Notes under the pieces: model-generated
Told to the model about the DNA's origin: nothing
What the model saw: the letters and a program-made list of their open reading frames with translations, nothing else
Databases searched by the model: none
In this document: positions 31,934 through 41,003 of the stretch, one piece after another
How the letters are laid out: each line of letters begins with the position of its first letter
Numbering within the stretch: the first letter of the stretch is position 1
Position numbers and translations under genes: made by a program
Assembly (NCBI GenBank): GCA_902806235.1
Contig: CADCVW010000095.1
Location: 51,782-115,781 of the forward strand
Source of the DNA: an uncultured Sphingomonadaceae bacterium
Lineage (GTDB): Bacteria; Pseudomonadota; Alphaproteobacteria; Sphingomonadales; Sphingomonadaceae
DNA: 64,000 bases
Direction: 5' to 3'

Positions 31934-34883
31934 GGCACGCCGCGCGACGCCCGCCGTCTACACGGTCCCGCCGCACCGGGCGTTCGGCGACTCGCTTGCC
32001 GTCGGGCTGATCGCGCTGCACGGGCGCGACCCGCTGGCGCTGGCCGGCGGTCTCGTACTGCTGCCCAGCAACCGCGCGGTCCGCGCCGTGCAGGACGCCT
32101 TCGTGCGGCATTCGGGCGGCGGCGTTCTGTTGCCCCGGCTCGTGCCGATTGGTGACCCGGACCTCGGCGAAGCCGCGAGCGGCGCGCTGGACCTGGCCGA
32201 CGCGGAGCCGGTGCCGCCGGCGATCGAGCCGCTGGAACGCAGCATGCTGCTCGGGCGGCTGGTGCAGGAGGACCGGCCGGAACTCGATTTCGGCGAAGCG
32301 CTCCGGCTGGGGGCGGACCTGGCGCGCGTCATTGACCAGCTGGCGGTGGAGGAGGTGGACGCGCAGGCCCTGCGCGAAGCGGGCGAGCTCGCGCCGCAGC
32401 TGGGGCAGCATTGGGAGGCCTCGCTCGCCCGGCTGCAGGTGCTGCTGGAGCGCTGGCCAGCGGAGCTCGCCGAGCGCGGGCTCATCGACCTGTCCGACCG
32501 GCGCAATCGGCTGCTCGACCGCATCGCGAAGGCCTGGGCGGAAGCGCCGCCGCGCGGCTTCATCGTTGCGGCGGGGGTGACCACCGCGGCCAAGGCGGTG
32601 GCGCGGCTGCTGGGCGTGGTCTCGCGGCTGCCGGGGGGCAGGGTGGTGTTCCCCGGGCTCGACCTGGGTATGCCGGACGACGAGTGGGAAGCGCTGGGGC
32701 CGCACGAGCCGGACCCGGCCACGGGCTTCACCGAGCGCAGCATCGAAACCCACCCGCAGTTCCAGCTCAAGCTGCTGCTCGACCGGATGAGCGTGGGCCG
32801 GGGCGAGGTGCGGCGCTGGCGCTGGGGCGACGGTGCGGACGCGCCCGCGGTGCGGACGCGCGCGATCACCGCGGCGCTAGCCCCGCCCAAGCTCACCGCG
32901 CGCTGGCAGCGGCTGCGGCCGGAAGAGCGGCGGCTGACGGGCGTGCGCGCGCTCGCCTGCGCCGACCCGGGGGCGGAAGCGCAGGCGATCGCCATCGCTA
33001 TGCGGCAGGTGCTGGAAACCCCGGGCAGGACGGCGGCGCTGGTCACCCCCGACCGCGGGCTGGCGCGGCGGGTGGTGGCGCACCTCGGGCGCTGGGGGGT
33101 CACCGCCGACGACAGCGCGGGGCGACCCCTTTGCGAGGTGCCGCCGGGAGTGCTCCTGCTCGCCGCGGCGACGATGGTGGCGGAAGGCTTCGCGCCCGTG
33201 CCGCTGCTGAGCTTCCTCAAGCACCCGCTGAACCGCAAGGCGGAAGGGCGGCCCGAGTGGCTGGACGGCGCGCGCTGGCTCGACCGCGCGCTGCGCGGCC
33301 CTCGACCGCGACCGGGCGTGCAAGGGATCGACGCGCACCTCGCCGACCGCGACGGGCGCGACGGGTGGGTGCGCGCGCGGGCAACCGAATGGTGGGTCGG
33401 CGTTCGCGAGCCGCTGCTGGCGCTGGAGGCCGCCTTCGCCGCGCCCGACGCCTGTTTCGCCGACCTGCTTGCCGCGACGCGGACCTGCGCGGAGTCGTTC
33501 GCGGGCGACTGCCTATGGCAGGGCCCGGCGGGCCGCTGCCTCGGCGACCTCGTCGCGGAGCTGGAGCGCGCCGCGCCGCTCGGGCCGGCCAAGACGGACG
33601 GCAGCTTCGTGCCAGCGCTCCGCCTGCTCCTGTCCGACAAGGCGGTGCGGCCGCCGTTCGGCCACCCGCGCTTGTTCATCTTCGGGCTGCTCGAGGCGCG
33701 GCTGCAGCGCGCAGATCTGATGATCCTCGCCGGGCTGAACGAGGGGACGTGGCCCGCGCTCCCCGCGCCAGACCCGTGGCTCGCGCCGCAGGTGCGCGCG
33801 AAACTCGGACTGCCCGCACTGGAGCGGCGGATCGGGCTCAACGCGCACGATTTCGCGCAGGGGCTCGGCGGGCCTAACGTGCTCGTCACCCGCTCGCGCC
33901 GCGAGGCGCGCGCGCCCGCGATCGCTTCGCGCTTCTGGCTGCGGCTGGAGGCCATGGCGGGGGGCATGCCGCGCGCGCACGACGTCGCCGCCGTGTGCGC
34001 CGCGCTCGACAAGCCGGACGGCTACCGTCCCGCCGGGCGCCCCGCGCCGGTCCTGCCGGTAGCAGACCGGCCGAAGCGGATCGCGGTGACGGACGTCGAC
34101 CGGCTCAAGGCTGACCCCTTCGCCTTCTACGCGCGCGCGGTGCTGCGGCTCCACCCGATGGAGGCAATCGACGCCGACCCGAGCGCGCGCTGGCGCGGCA
34201 CGGCGGTACACCGCGTGCTGGAGGAGTGGGCGAAGGAGGACCGCTTCGCCCCAGACGGCCTGCGCGCGCGGGCGCGCGCGCTCCTCGACGATCAGGCGAC
34301 CCACCCGCTGATCCGCGCGCTGTGGGAACCGCGGCTGATGGAGGCGGTCGAGTTCTTCGGAACGGAGACGGCGCGGCTGCTGGCGGAGGGCCGGCGGCCC
34401 TTGGCCGTTGAGCTGCGCGGCGAGGCGCCGGTGGACGGCGTGACGCTGCACGGCGTCGCCGACCGGATCGACCGGTCTGCCGATGGCACTCTAACGATCG
34501 TCGACTACAAGACGGGGCAGCCGCCGTCGCGGAGCGCGGTCAAGGCGGGCTTCTCCATGCAGCTCGGGCTGCTGGGGCTGATCGCGGAGCGCGGCGGCTT
34601 CGACGGGGTGCGCGGCGATCCTCGCGCCTTCGAATATTGGTCGCTCGGGCGCGACCGGAAGCGCGACACGATGGGCTACGTCGAGCGGCCGACGGACCCG
34701 GCGAAGGGCCTCGCGCCGGAGGAGTTCACCGCGCTCGCCGCGGCGCAGCTGCTGGACGCGTCGAGCAAGTGGCTGCTGGGTGACGAGCCGTTCACCGCCA
34801 AGCTCCATCCGGAATACGCGCCGTACGGCGACTACGACCAGCTGATGCGGCTGGACGAGTGGTACGGGAGGGATGGTGCCTAA
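31926..34883 (+). CDS. addB: Double-strand break repair protein AddB
   Basis: Nuclease/inactivated-helicase subunit of AddAB, the alphaproteobacterial counterpart of RecBCD, which resects DNA ends to Chi-like sites and loads RecA. The 985-aa product begins with the AddB N-terminus (VYTVPPHRAFGDSLAVGL and LLPSNRAVRAVQDAF) and has the RecB-like nuclease motif at the C-terminus, ADRIDRSADGTLTIVDYKTGQ, containing the conserved Asp and Lys. A LLEARLQRADLMILAGLNEGTWPA segment is typical of AddB. It overlaps addA by 11 bases and murU by 8. Confidence 0.94.
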   Translation: MAEARRATPAVYTVPPHRAFGDSLAVGLIALHGRDPLALAGGLVLLPSNRAVRAVQDAFVRHSGGGVLLPRLVPIGDPDLGEAASGALDLADAEPVPPAIEPLERSMLLGRLVQEDRPELDFGEALRLGADLARVIDQLAVEEVDAQALREAGELAPQLGQHWEASLARLQVLLERWPAELAERGLIDLSDRRNRLLDRIAKAWAEAPPRGFIVAAGVTTAAKAVARLLGVVSRLPGGRVVFPGLDLGMPDDEWEALGPHEPDPATGFTERSIETHPQFQLKLLLDRMSVGRGEVRRWRWGDGADAPAVRTRAITAALAPPKLTARWQRLRPEERRLTGVRALACADPGAEAQAIAIAMRQVLETPGRTAALVTPDRGLARRVVAHLGRWGVTADDSAGRPLCEVPPGVLLLAAATMVAEGFAPVPLLSFLKHPLNRKAEGRPEWLDGARWLDRALRGPRPRPGVQGIDAHLADRDGRDGWVRARATEWWVGVREPLLALEAAFAAPDACFADLLAATRTCAESFAGDCLWQGPAGRCLGDLVAELERAAPLGPAKTDGSFVPALRLLLSDKAVRPPFGHPRLFIFGLLEARLQRADLMILAGLNEGTWPALPAPDPWLAPQVRAKLGLPALERRIGLNAHDFAQGLGGPNVLVTRSRREARAPAIASRFWLRLEAMAGGMPRAHDVAAVCAALDKPDGYRPAGRPAPVLPVADRPKRIAVTDVDRLKADPFAFYARAVLRLHPMEAIDADPSARWRGTAVHRVLEEWAKEDRFAPDGLRARARALLDDQATHPLIRALWEPRLMEAVEFFGTETARLLAEGRRPLAVELRGEAPVDGVTLHGVADRIDRSADGTLTIVDYKTGQPPSRSAVKAGFSMQLGLLGLIAERGGFDGVRGDPRAFEYWSLGRDRKRDTMGYVERPTDPAKGLAPEEFTALAAAQLLDASSKWLLGDEPFTAKLHPEYAPYGDYDQLMRLDEWYGRDGA

Positions 34884-37800
34884 CCGCTGGGCGCAGCTCC
34901 CCGTGCTCGAGGGCGCGCAGCTAGCCGCTTCGAGCCCCGACCGGCACGCGGCGCTGTCGGCGTCAGCCGGCACGGGCAAGACTCAGGTGCTGTCCGCCCG
35001 CGTGATCCGGCTGCTGTTGCGCGGCGCGGACCCATCGGCGATCCTGTGCCTCACCTTCACCAAGGCGGGCGCGGCGGAGATGGCCGACCGGGTCCACGCG
35101 CGGCTCGCGCAATGGGTGCGGCTAGACGATAACAAGCTCAGGAAGGACCTGTTCGCGCTGGGCGAGCGCAACGACGACGAGGCGATCGCCCGCGCCCGCA
35201 CCCTGTTTGCGCGCGTGCTCGACGCGCCGGGCGGGGGCTTGCGCGTGCAGACGATACACGCCTTCGCCGCGTCCCTCCTCGCCTCCTTCCCGGGCGAGGC
35301 GGGGCTGGTGCCCGGCTTCCGCGCGCTGGACGCTCGGGAGGAAGCGCTGCTCGCGCGGGAGACGCTGGCGCGGCTGCTGGCGGGGGCAGAGGAGCGCGGG
35401 GACCTGCGGCTCCTCGCCGATGTGCAGCGGCTGAGCCGGCGATTGGGCGAGGGTGAAGCGGAGAGCTTCCTACTGCGCGCCGCGCGCGCGGACGGGGCGA
35501 TGGCGGAGCTGGGGCCGCGCGAGGGGATCGAGGCGCGCCTGCGCGAGCGCTTCAGCGTGCCGCTCGGTGATGTGGAGGAGCGGGTGCGCGCGGGCTGCGC
35601 CGATGGGCGCCCGGAGCTGGACGCGCTGCAGAGCATTGCACGCGCCAACGCGGAGTGGGGCGCGGCGACAGGGCTGAAGCGTGCGGACGCCGTCGCTGAT
35701 TGGCTGGGCCGCGACCCGACGGGCCGGGCGGACGGGCTGGAGGAGCTGCTGCTCGTCTGGCTGAAGAGCGACGGCGAGCCGCGCAAGGTCGAAGCCAAGC
35801 TGCTCGCGAGGGAGCCGGACTATCCCGCGCTCGCCGACCGGCTGACCGAGTATTTCGGCGGCCTGGCAGTGCTGCGTCGCAAGGCGGCGCTCACCGCCGA
35901 GTTCGCGGCGGCGCTGCGCGCCGGCCAAGCCTACGCGCTCGCCTACCGGGCGGCCAAGCGCGCGGCCGGCGCGGTCGACTTCGACGACCTGATCGAGCGC
36001 GCGCGCGAGCTGCTGACGACGCCCGGCATGGGCGACTGGGTGCGCTACCGGCTCGACCAGGAAACGGACCACATCCTGGTCGACGAGGCGCAGGACACCA
36101 ACGCGCGGCAATGGGAAATCGTGCTCGCGCTTGCTTCCGAGTATTTCGCCGGAGAGGGCGCGCGAAACCCGGAGCGGCGGACCTTGTTCACCGTCGGCGA
36201 CTACAAGCAGGCGATCTTCGGCTTCCAGGGCACGGACCCCGAATGGTTCGGCCACGCCCGCGCGCAGATCAAACAGGCCGCGTTCAACGCCGAGCTGCGC
36301 TTCGACGACCTCTCGCTGGAGCAGAGTTTTCGCACATCGCCGCCGGTGCTGGAGTTGGTCGATCGGACGCTTGAGCTGCTGGGGCCGGAGAAGTTGGGCC
36401 TTGAACGGTTGCCCCCACGGCACCGCAGCGCAACGCGGCACGGCTACGGCGAGGTGACGCTGCTCCGCCCCGTGTCGGCCGAGGCGGAAGCGGAAGCCGA
36501 AGAGGACAGCGGCGAGGAGGGCTGGGCGCCCGAAGCGCAGCGCGTGTTCGCCGAGCGGCTGGCGAAGCAGATCAAACGCTGGCTGACGGAGCCTTTCGCG
36601 CTTGAATGCCGCGACCGGCGGCAGCTGCGGCCGGATGACGTGATGATCCTCGTGCGCAAGCGCGGGCAGCTCGCCTCCCTTCTCGTCGCGCGGCTGCACG
36701 CGGAAGGGGTGCCGGTGGCAGGCGTCGACCGGCTGCGGCTCAGCCAACCGCTGGCGATCAAGGACCTGCTCGCCGCCATGCGTTTCGCCGTGCAGCCGCA
36801 CGATGATCTTAATCTCGCGAGCCTGCTGGTGTCGCCCTTGTTCGGGTGGAGCCAGGAGCAGCTTTTAGGCTGCGCCTACGACCGCGGCGACCGCACACTG
36901 TGGGAATCACTGCGCGAGCGCTGCGCGGCCGACCCGGCGGTGGGCAAGCTCTGCGCGCTGCTGGCGCAGGCCGATTACCAGCCTCCCCACGCCTTTCTCG
37001 AATGCCTGCTGTCCGGCGCACTGCAGGGGCGGCGCAAGCTGTTGGAGCGGCTCGGCGTCGAGGCGGGCGACCCAATCGACGAGCTGGTCAACGCCGCGCT
37101 CGAGTTCGAGGCGTCGGGCCTGTTGACGCTACAGAGCTTCCTCGACTGGTTCGACCGCGGCGACGTGGAGATCGTGCGGGATCCCTCCGCGCCGCTAGAC
37201 GCGGTACGGCTGCTAACGGTGCACGGGGCCAAGGGGCTCCAGGCGCCGCTAGTGATCTTGGCCGACGCGACGGGGGACCCGGACGACTCGCGCGGACGGG
37301 GCTTCGAGCTTCCGCTGGAAGGCGACCGGAGCGCGCCCCTGTTCCGCCCTCGCGCGAGCGAGCGTTTCGCGCCACTGGACGCGTGGGCGGCGGAGGCCGA
37401 GGCCGACGAGCGCGAGGAGCATTGGCGGCTGCTCTACGTCGCGTTGACGCGCGCGGAGGAGCGGCTGGTGGTGGGCGGCGCGCTGGGGCCGCGCCGCCGG
37501 GGCGCGGTGCCGGAGGAGAGCTGGCACAAGTTCGTCGAGGACGCGCTGGACACGTTGGGCGCCGAGTGGACGAAAGACGAGTGCTGGGGCCGGGTGCGCC
37601 GCTACATGCAAGGGCTGCCCGCGCCGACGCTGCGCCGGGGCCGGGCGGGGCAGAGCGACGCGCCGCCGGCCGCCTTGTTGCCGCGCCGACCCTTGCCCGA
37701 ATGGGCGACGCGCCCGCCCCGGCCGGAGGCGAAGCCCTCGCGCCCGCTCGCTCCCTCCGCGCCCGAGCCGGACCAGTCGGTCGACCCGCCGCCGACTGCC

Positions 37801-38304
37801 GCGATGCGCGACGCCGCGCGGCGCGGCACGCTGCTCCACGCCCTGTTCGAGCGGCTGCCGGGCGTCGCGCCGGAGCGGCGGCGGGAAGCCGCGGACCGTT
37901 ACCTAGGTGGCGCGGCCAAGGTGGACGACGCGGCGGAACGCGCCGCGCTCATCGACGACGCGCTGCGCGTGATCGAGCACCCGGCGCACGCCGCCTTGTT
38001 CGCGCCGGACGCGCTGGCCGAAGCGCCCTTGGCCGCGGTGGTGCCAAGCGGGGCGGTAGTCTCGGGCACGGTGGATCGCCTGCTCGTCGGCGAGGACGTG
38101 ATCGTCGCCGATTTCAAGACCGGGCGCCGCCCGCCGGAAGAGCTCGGGGGCATCCCCGACTCGCATCTCAAGCAGATGGCCGCCTACCGTGAGGCGCTGC
38201 ACATGATCTTCCCCGGGCGGACGGTCAGGGCGATGCTTCTCTACACGGCCGGGCCGCGCCTGTTCGAGCTGCCGGACGCGCTGCTCGATCCGCTGAAGCC
38301 CTGA
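34873..38304 (+). CDS. addA: Double-strand break repair helicase-nuclease AddA
   Basis: UvrD/Rep-type 3'-5' helicase with a C-terminal RecB-family nuclease, working with AddB. The 1143-aa product shows Walker A SASAGTGKTQVLSARV (about 31-46), motif Ia LTFTKAGAAEMADRV, motif II LVDEAQDTNARQWE, motif III FTVGDYKQAIFGFQG, motif IV/V VRLLTVHGAKGLQAPLVIL, motif VI LLYVALTRAEERLVV, and the nuclease motif VIVADFKTGRRPPEE near residue 1080. The start at ATG 34873 lies inside the addB end. Domain order and length match alphaproteobacterial AddA. Confidence 0.95.
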   Translation: MVPNRWAQLPVLEGAQLAASSPDRHAALSASAGTGKTQVLSARVIRLLLRGADPSAILCLTFTKAGAAEMADRVHARLAQWVRLDDNKLRKDLFALGERNDDEAIARARTLFARVLDAPGGGLRVQTIHAFAASLLASFPGEAGLVPGFRALDAREEALLARETLARLLAGAEERGDLRLLADVQRLSRRLGEGEAESFLLRAARADGAMAELGPREGIEARLRERFSVPLGDVEERVRAGCADGRPELDALQSIARANAEWGAATGLKRADAVADWLGRDPTGRADGLEELLLVWLKSDGEPRKVEAKLLAREPDYPALADRLTEYFGGLAVLRRKAALTAEFAAALRAGQAYALAYRAAKRAAGAVDFDDLIERARELLTTPGMGDWVRYRLDQETDHILVDEAQDTNARQWEIVLALASEYFAGEGARNPERRTLFTVGDYKQAIFGFQGTDPEWFGHARAQIKQAAFNAELRFDDLSLEQSFRTSPPVLELVDRTLELLGPEKLGLERLPPRHRSATRHGYGEVTLLRPVSAEAEAEAEEDSGEEGWAPEAQRVFAERLAKQIKRWLTEPFALECRDRRQLRPDDVMILVRKRGQLASLLVARLHAEGVPVAGVDRLRLSQPLAIKDLLAAMRFAVQPHDDLNLASLLVSPLFGWSQEQLLGCAYDRGDRTLWESLRERCAADPAVGKLCALLAQADYQPPHAFLECLLSGALQGRRKLLERLGVEAGDPIDELVNAALEFEASGLLTLQSFLDWFDRGDVEIVRDPSAPLDAVRLLTVHGAKGLQAPLVILADATGDPDDSRGRGFELPLEGDRSAPLFRPRASERFAPLDAWAAEAEADEREEHWRLLYVALTRAEERLVVGGALGPRRRGAVPEESWHKFVEDALDTLGAEWTKDECWGRVRRYMQGLPAPTLRRGRAGQSDAPPAALLPRRPLPEWATRPPRPEAKPSRPLAPSAPEPDQSVDPPPTAAMRDAARRGTLLHALFERLPGVAPERRREAADRYLGGAAKVDDAAERAALIDDALRVIEHPAHAALFAPDALAEAPLAAVVPSGAVVSGTVDRLLVGEDVIVADFKTGRRPPEELGGIPDSHLKQMAAYREALHMIFPGRTVRAMLLYTAGPRLFELPDALLDPLKP

Positions 38305-38385
38305 TTGGGCGAGGCAGAGCGATCCTTGCGGTTGTGACGCCCGCGCGCCGCTCCTAAGTCCCGGCCCAAGCAAGGGAGAAAGAAT

Positions 38386-38706
38386 ATGGCGACCAAAGCG
38401 GTGACGGACGCGAGCTTCGCGGCCGACGTGCTCGGCAGCGATAAGCCGGTGCTGGTGGATTTCTGGGCGGAATGGTGCGGCCCGTGCCGGATGATCGGCC
38501 CGGCGCTGGAGGAGCTGTCGGACGAACTGGGCCAGCAGGTCACCATCGCCAAGCTCAACATCGACGACAGCCCCGACACGCCCGCCAAGTTCGGCGTGCG
38601 CGGCATCCCGACGATGATTCTGTTCAAGAACGGCCAGCCGGCGGCGACCAAGGTGGGCGCGGCGCCGAAGAGCCAGCTGTCGAGCTGGCTGCAGGGGCAG
38701 CTCTGA
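38386..38706 (+). CDS. trxA: Thioredoxin
   Basis: General disulfide reductase, 106 aa, with the canonical active site [12 protein letters not shown] (Cys31, Cys34), the cis-Pro region [12 protein letters not shown], and [12 protein letters not shown]. The ATG at 38386 has AAGGGAGAAAG upstream. It follows addA after 81 bases on the same strand. The thioredoxin-reductase-like gene at 9945-10901 has an atypical CPIC site, so it need not be the partner. Confidence 0.97.
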   Translation: MATKAVTDASFAADVLGSDKPVLVDFWAEWCGPCRMIGPALEELSDELGQQVTIAKLNIDDSPDTPAKFGVRGIPTMILFKNGQPAATKVGAAPKSQLSSWLQGQL

Positions 38707-38713
38707 GGCGATA

Positions 38714-38862
38714 GCCCTCTCCGCTTCAGGGGAGAGAGGGTTGGGATAGGGGCCGAGCTGCCAAGCTCGGTCCTGTTACAAACCGCACAGCCCCTCTCCG
38801 CTGCGGCTAAGGTCTACTTCGCAGACCTAAGTCTCGCTCCTTTCCCCTCAAGGGGAGAGGAT
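38714..38862. repeat. Dispersed inverted-repeat element, family C (copy 2)
   Basis: CCCTCTCCGCTTCAGGGGAG then AGAGGGTTGGGATAG (from 38715) is mirrored by CCTTTCCCCTCAAGGGGAG then AGGATCGG (to about 38865). The interior contains further hairpins (CCGAGCTGCCAAGCTCGG near 38753-38770 and AGGTCTACTTCGCAGACCT near 38810-38828). It lies between convergent trxA and the IMPase-like gene. Same family as 21289-21400. Confidence 0.72.
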
Positions 38863-38866
38863 CGGT

Positions 38867-39667
38867 TTACCCGAACAGGATGTCGGCCGCCCGGTTCCAC
38901 ATCGCCGGGCTCGCCGCCGCGATCAGCCCGCGCCGCTCATCGCCGACGCGGTAGGGCGTCCCGTCCGGGCGCGCAACGCGACCGCCGGCCTCTTCGACGA
39001 ACAGCGCGCCAGCGGCGTGATCCCAGGGCAGCGCGCGCTCGAACAGCGCGGCGTCGTTCGCGCCGAGCACGACCCGCGGGTATTGCTCGGCGGCGCAGTT
39101 CGGCACGTCGACGGGCCGGAGCCGCCCGTGGCTGCGCTCCGCGACGTCCGCGCGGCGTTCGGCGTTGAGGTAGCGCGCGCCCAGAGCGGCGAGTGGAAGG
39201 GGGGAGCCCGTCTCCCGCGCGAAGACGCGCTTGCCGTCGACGTAGGCGCCCTGGCCGCGCATCGCTTGGCATAGCCGCCGGCGCAGCGGATCGTAGATCC
39301 ACCCCGCCGCGGGCGCGCCGTCCTCGACCAGCGCGATCATCAACCCGAAGGGCGCGCGGCCCGCGGCGAAGTTGCCGGTGCCGTCGATCGGGTCGATTAG
39401 CCACAGGAGGCCCGCGCCCGCGCCCGCGAGCAGGGAAGGATCGGCGGCGACCGCCTCCTCGCCGATCACCCGCGCGCCGGCGAGCAGCGGTTCCAGCCCC
39501 GCGCGCAGCCGCTCCTCCGCCTCGCGGTCGGCGATCGTCACGAGGTCGCCCGGCGCCTTTTCCTCGACCTCGCCCGCGGCGAGCGCGCCGAAGCGCGGCA
39601 GCACCACCGTCGCCGCGACCTCGCGTAGCAGCGCGGCGACCTGCACGTGGACGGGGTGCGGCTTCAA
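38867..39667 (-). CDS. Inositol monophosphatase family protein
   Basis: Mg-dependent sugar/inositol phosphatase fold, 266 aa. Family motifs are present: VIGEEAV (metal Glu), LIDPIDGTGNFAAGRAPFG (metal-binding DPxDGT) and LPWDHAAGALFVEEAGGRV (third metal Asp). The start is taken as a TTG at 39667 overlapping the argJ stop by 4 bases (TTGA), because this gives the normal N-terminal helix (HPVHVQVAALLREVAATVVLPRF); a GTG at 39646 is the alternative. Orthologues range from inositol monophosphatase to histidinol-phosphatase HisN; the substrate cannot be decided by eye. Confidence 0.88.
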   Translation of the reverse strand: MKPHPVHVQVAALLREVAATVVLPRFGALAAGEVEEKAPGDLVTIADREAEERLRAGLEPLLAGARVIGEEAVAADPSLLAGAGAGLLWLIDPIDGTGNFAAGRAPFGLMIALVEDGAPAAGWIYDPLRRRLCQAMRGQGAYVDGKRVFARETGSPLPLAALGARYLNAERRADVAERSHGRLRPVDVPNCAAEQYPRVVLGANDAALFERALPWDHAAGALFVEEAGGRVARPDGTPYRVGDERRGLIAAASPAMWNRAADILFG

Positions 39668-40887
39668 CTCCGGTAATCCGCGTTTATCGAAATGTAGCCG
39701 TGCGTCAGGTCGCACGTCCAAACGGTCGCACGGCCGTCGCCTAAACCTAAGTCTACGCCGATCTCGACCTCGCGGCCGCGCAGGTGCTCGGCCACCGGCG
39801 CCTCGTCGTAACCCGCGACGATCTCGCCGTCGCGCGCGACGACCGTGGTCCCGAAGCGGATGCTCAGCCGGTCGCGGTCGGCGGGCTCGCCGGCCTTGCC
39901 GACCGCCATCACCACCCGGCCCCAGTTCGCGTCCTCGCCCGCCACCGCGGTCTTCACCAGCGGCGAGTTGGCGATCGCCAGCGCGACCCGGCGCGCGCTG
40001 GCGTCGCTCGCCGCGCCGGCGACGTCCACCCGGATGAACTTGCTCGCGCCCTCGCCGTCGCGCACTACCGCCTGCGCGAGCCGCAGGCAGACGTCGGCCA
40101 GCGCCGCCACGAAGGCGTCCGCGCCCGGGCTGTCCGCCGCGCGCATCGGCGCATTCCCCGCCGCGCCGCTGGCGAACGCGAGCACAGTGTCGGAGGTGGA
40201 GGTGTCGCCGTCCACCGTGATGCAGGAGAAGCTTCGCGCGTTGGCCCGCCGTAGGCACTCCTGCAGGAAGCCCGGCGCGACCGCCGCGTCCGTGAAAATA
40301 AAGCCGAGCATGGTCGCCATGTCGGGCGCGATCATGCCCGAGCCCTTGACCACGCCGACCAGCGTGACGGTTCGCCCGTCTACCACCGCGCGGGCGACCG
40401 CGCCCTTCGGGAAGGTGTCGGTCGTGCCGATCGCGCGCGCCGCGGCCTCCCAGCCAGCCGGCGCGGCGGCGAGCGCCGCGGCGAGGCCCGCTTTGGCCTT
40501 GTCGATCGGCAGCGGCACGCCGATCACTCCGGTGGAGGAGACGAAGACCTCGTCGGGCCCGCAGCCCAGCGCCGCCGAAACGCGCGCGACGATCGCCTCC
40601 ACCGCCGCCCGGCCGCGCGCGCCGGTGAAGGCGTTGCTGTTGCCCGCGTTGACCACCAGGGCGCGCGCCCGGCCGCCCGGCAGGGCGGCGCGGCACCAAT
40701 CCACCTCCGGGGAAGGGCAGGCGTTGCGCGTGAGCACGCCGGCCGCCGTCGTGCCTTCCGCCAGCGTTACCAGTAGCAAGTCGTCGCGCGCCCAATCCCT
40801 GTAGCCCGCCCGTGCCGTCCGCACCTCCGCGCCCGCCACCGGCGGCAGCTCGGGAAAGGGCAGCGCGAGCGGGGAGGGCGACGTCAT
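39664..40887 (-). CDS. argJ: Bifunctional glutamate N-acetyltransferase/amino-acid acetyltransferase ArgJ
   Basis: Transfers acetyl from N-acetylornithine to glutamate, closing the acetyl cycle of arginine synthesis, and may also use acetyl-CoA. The 407-aa precursor carries the autoproteolytic site in KGSGMIAPDMATMLGFIFTD, where cleavage before the catalytic Thr192 yields alpha and beta subunits. Other family features are LVVNAGNSNAFTG, VFVSSTGVIG and the SCITVDGDTSTSDTVL segment. It is divergent from secA and overlaps the IMPase-like gene downstream. Confidence 0.96.
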   Translation of the reverse strand: MTSPSPLALPFPELPPVAGAEVRTARAGYRDWARDDLLLVTLAEGTTAAGVLTRNACPSPEVDWCRAALPGGRARALVVNAGNSNAFTGARGRAAVEAIVARVSAALGCGPDEVFVSSTGVIGVPLPIDKAKAGLAAALAAAPAGWEAAARAIGTTDTFPKGAVARAVVDGRTVTLVGVVKGSGMIAPDMATMLGFIFTDAAVAPGFLQECLRRANARSFSCITVDGDTSTSDTVLAFASGAAGNAPMRAADSPGADAFVAALADVCLRLAQAVVRDGEGASKFIRVDVAGAASDASARRVALAIANSPLVKTAVAGEDANWGRVVMAVGKAGEPADRDRLSIRFGTTVVARDGEIVAGYDEAPVAEHLRGREVEIGVDLGLGDGRATVWTCDLTHGYISINADYRS

Positions 40888-40922
40888 GGCCGCGCTGGTA
40901 GCGGCGCGGGCCGGCCCGTCAA

Positions 40923-40950
40923 TTGACGCTTAAGGACCCCCCGCTTATCT
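40923..40950 (+). promoter_or_regulatory. Putative sigma-70-type promoter for secA
   Basis: TTGACG (40923-40928), a 16-base spacer and TTATCT (40945-40950) form a reasonable -35/-10 pair in the argJ-secA divergent gap, about 55 bases before the secA start codon. Confidence 0.5.
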
Positions 40951-41003
40951 CCGGGGCACATTTCGCCCCGCACGGCGGGCGCGCGCCCTTTCGAGGAACC
41001 ATC

